The notes beneath the pieces were generated by a model. That model did no database searches, had not been told where the DNA came from, and saw nothing but the letters and a program-made list of their open reading frames with translations. Positions 5,266 through 5,856 of a stretch of 5,856 bases of DNA are shown here, piece by piece. Position 1 is the stretch's first letter. The number at the start of each line of letters is the position of its first letter. The position numbers and the translations under genes are program-made. The stretch comes from Micrococcales bacterium (GTDB lineage Bacteria > Actinomycetota > Actinomycetes > S36-B12 > UBA5976), in the NCBI GenBank assembly GCA_024640585.1, contig JAHEEQ010000069.1, positions 1 through 5,856 of the forward strand, given 5' to 3'.

Positions 5266-5856
5266 TTTGTCGCGCCCAATATTCGTCGGTGGAGTAAGTC
5301 GAAGTGGCACCACAGTTGTTGGAAAACGATTGCTTGGACGCCACAATGAAATTGGATGTGTGAAGCCAGCTGAAATGTGGTTTATCACAGATCGAGGCGG
5401 ACTTTGCGATATTGCACATCCTGAAATTGATTTTTTGAAAAAAGAATTACTTGCTTTGAAGCGGGGAAATCTCACGCAGCTGTCTGCGTTTAACAAACGT
5501 ATGCGCGGGTTTTGGTACGGCAGACAATGGAAGCGACAGGATGTGATCAAAGGATTACATGAAACCGTTTCAAACGAACAATTAGAAACTGCACTAAATG
5601 TTTTCAATCACAATTACAAAGATGACTCAGTTGCGGCTTCACGTCAATTAGCTGCTGATTTGATTGACCCTTACATTCTTTCTAAGAACAAAAATCGTTG
5701 GGTGGACACGACACCGAGAAATGTCCGCAGAGCTGAAGCGCTACATTCTGTATTTCCAGATATGAAATTGATTCACATGATTCGTGATGGCAGAGATGCG
5801 GCGTCATCAATCGTCTCAATGAAGTGGGGTCCAACCGACATTCATGATGCATTGGA
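5258..5856 (+). CDS. Sulfotransferase family protein (C-terminus cut by window edge)
   Basis: The first 199 codons are visible, open to the right edge. IFVGGVSRSGTTVVGKRLL (residues 8-26) is the 5'-phosphosulfate-binding loop, in the GxxRSGTT form typical of the Sulfotransfer_3 group. WVDTTPRNVRRAEAL (148-162) corresponds to the conserved K/DTP-N block, and KLIHMIRDGRDAASSI (170-185) is the 3'-phosphate-binding motif with Arg176 and Ser183/Ser184. The protein would transfer sulfate from PAPS to an unknown acceptor and is probably cytosolic. The ATG at 5258 sits 8 bp inside the end of the DUF3293 gene; AGG eight bases upstream is a weak Shine-Dalgarno, so translational coupling is likely. TTG at 5267 is a less likely start. 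It differs from the minus-strand sulfotransferase in both binding motifs and is not a recent duplicate. Confidence 0.88.
   Translation, partial: MSSLSRPIFVGGVSRSGTTVVGKRLLGRHNEIGCVKPAEMWFITDRGGLCDIAHPEIDFLKKELLALKRGNLTQLSAFNKRMRGFWYGRQWKRQDVIKGLHETVSNEQLETALNVFNHNYKDDSVAASRQLAADLIDPYILSKNKNRWVDTTPRNVRRAEALHSVFPDMKLIHMIRDGRDAASSIVSMKWGPTDIHDAL

Noticed and set aside
5213..5607. Two minus-strand frames of 68 and 120 codons
   Set aside because: They are antisense to the DUF3293/sulfotransferase junction, where the plus-strand frames carry recognisable motifs.

Overview
This window looks like chromosomal DNA from a low- to mid-GC actinobacterium. The evidence is an actinobacterial-style pyruvate, phosphate dikinase (GGKTSHAAVVARGMGK active-site context), a long-form oligoribonuclease directly upstream of tRNA-His (a linkage I recall from mycobacteria), and several starts with no usable Shine-Dalgarno but a TANNNT-like -10 box exactly six bases before the start codon, as in leaderless actinobacterial transcripts. 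The moderate base composition would suit a freshwater planktonic lineage such as the acI/Nanopelagicales group, but that placement is inference. I did not count GC.

Layout. Positions 1-2434 (minus) hold the first 811 codons of ppdK; its C-terminus, with the catalytic Cys, runs off the left edge. Its upstream region (2435-2544) carries a possible -10 box and a cluster of TGTG-type repeats at 10-bp steps. Next comes a strong intrinsic terminator (2545-2576, minus) closing the tRNA-His gene (2580-2656, minus), which follows orn (2724-3335, minus). orn starts at GTG and diverges from a small three-helix membrane protein gene (3381-3665, plus). The two share a 45-bp gap with mirror-image TAGGCT boxes. 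The membrane protein gene ends tail-to-tail, with a 14-bp overlap, against a sulfotransferase gene (3652-4728, minus) that starts at TTG. Across a short divergent promoter region lies a DUF3293 gene (4813-5265, plus, GTG start). It overlaps by 8 bp a second sulfotransferase gene of a different subfamily (5258 to the right edge, plus).

How it fits together. ppdK interconverts pyruvate and PEP at the glycolysis/gluconeogenesis node and appears to be its own transcription unit, insulated from tRNA-His by the terminator. orn (nanoRNA turnover) and tRNA-His form a conserved RNA-metabolism block. The right third holds two PAPS-dependent-type sulfotransferases around a small DUF3293 protein, perhaps for sulfating a cell-surface or secreted molecule, although no substrate can be read from the sequence. 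No mobile element, CRISPR array, phage gene or clear new multi-gene defence-type system is visible. The most noteworthy signals are regulatory: the helically phased repeat cluster before ppdK and the repeated leaderless start architecture.
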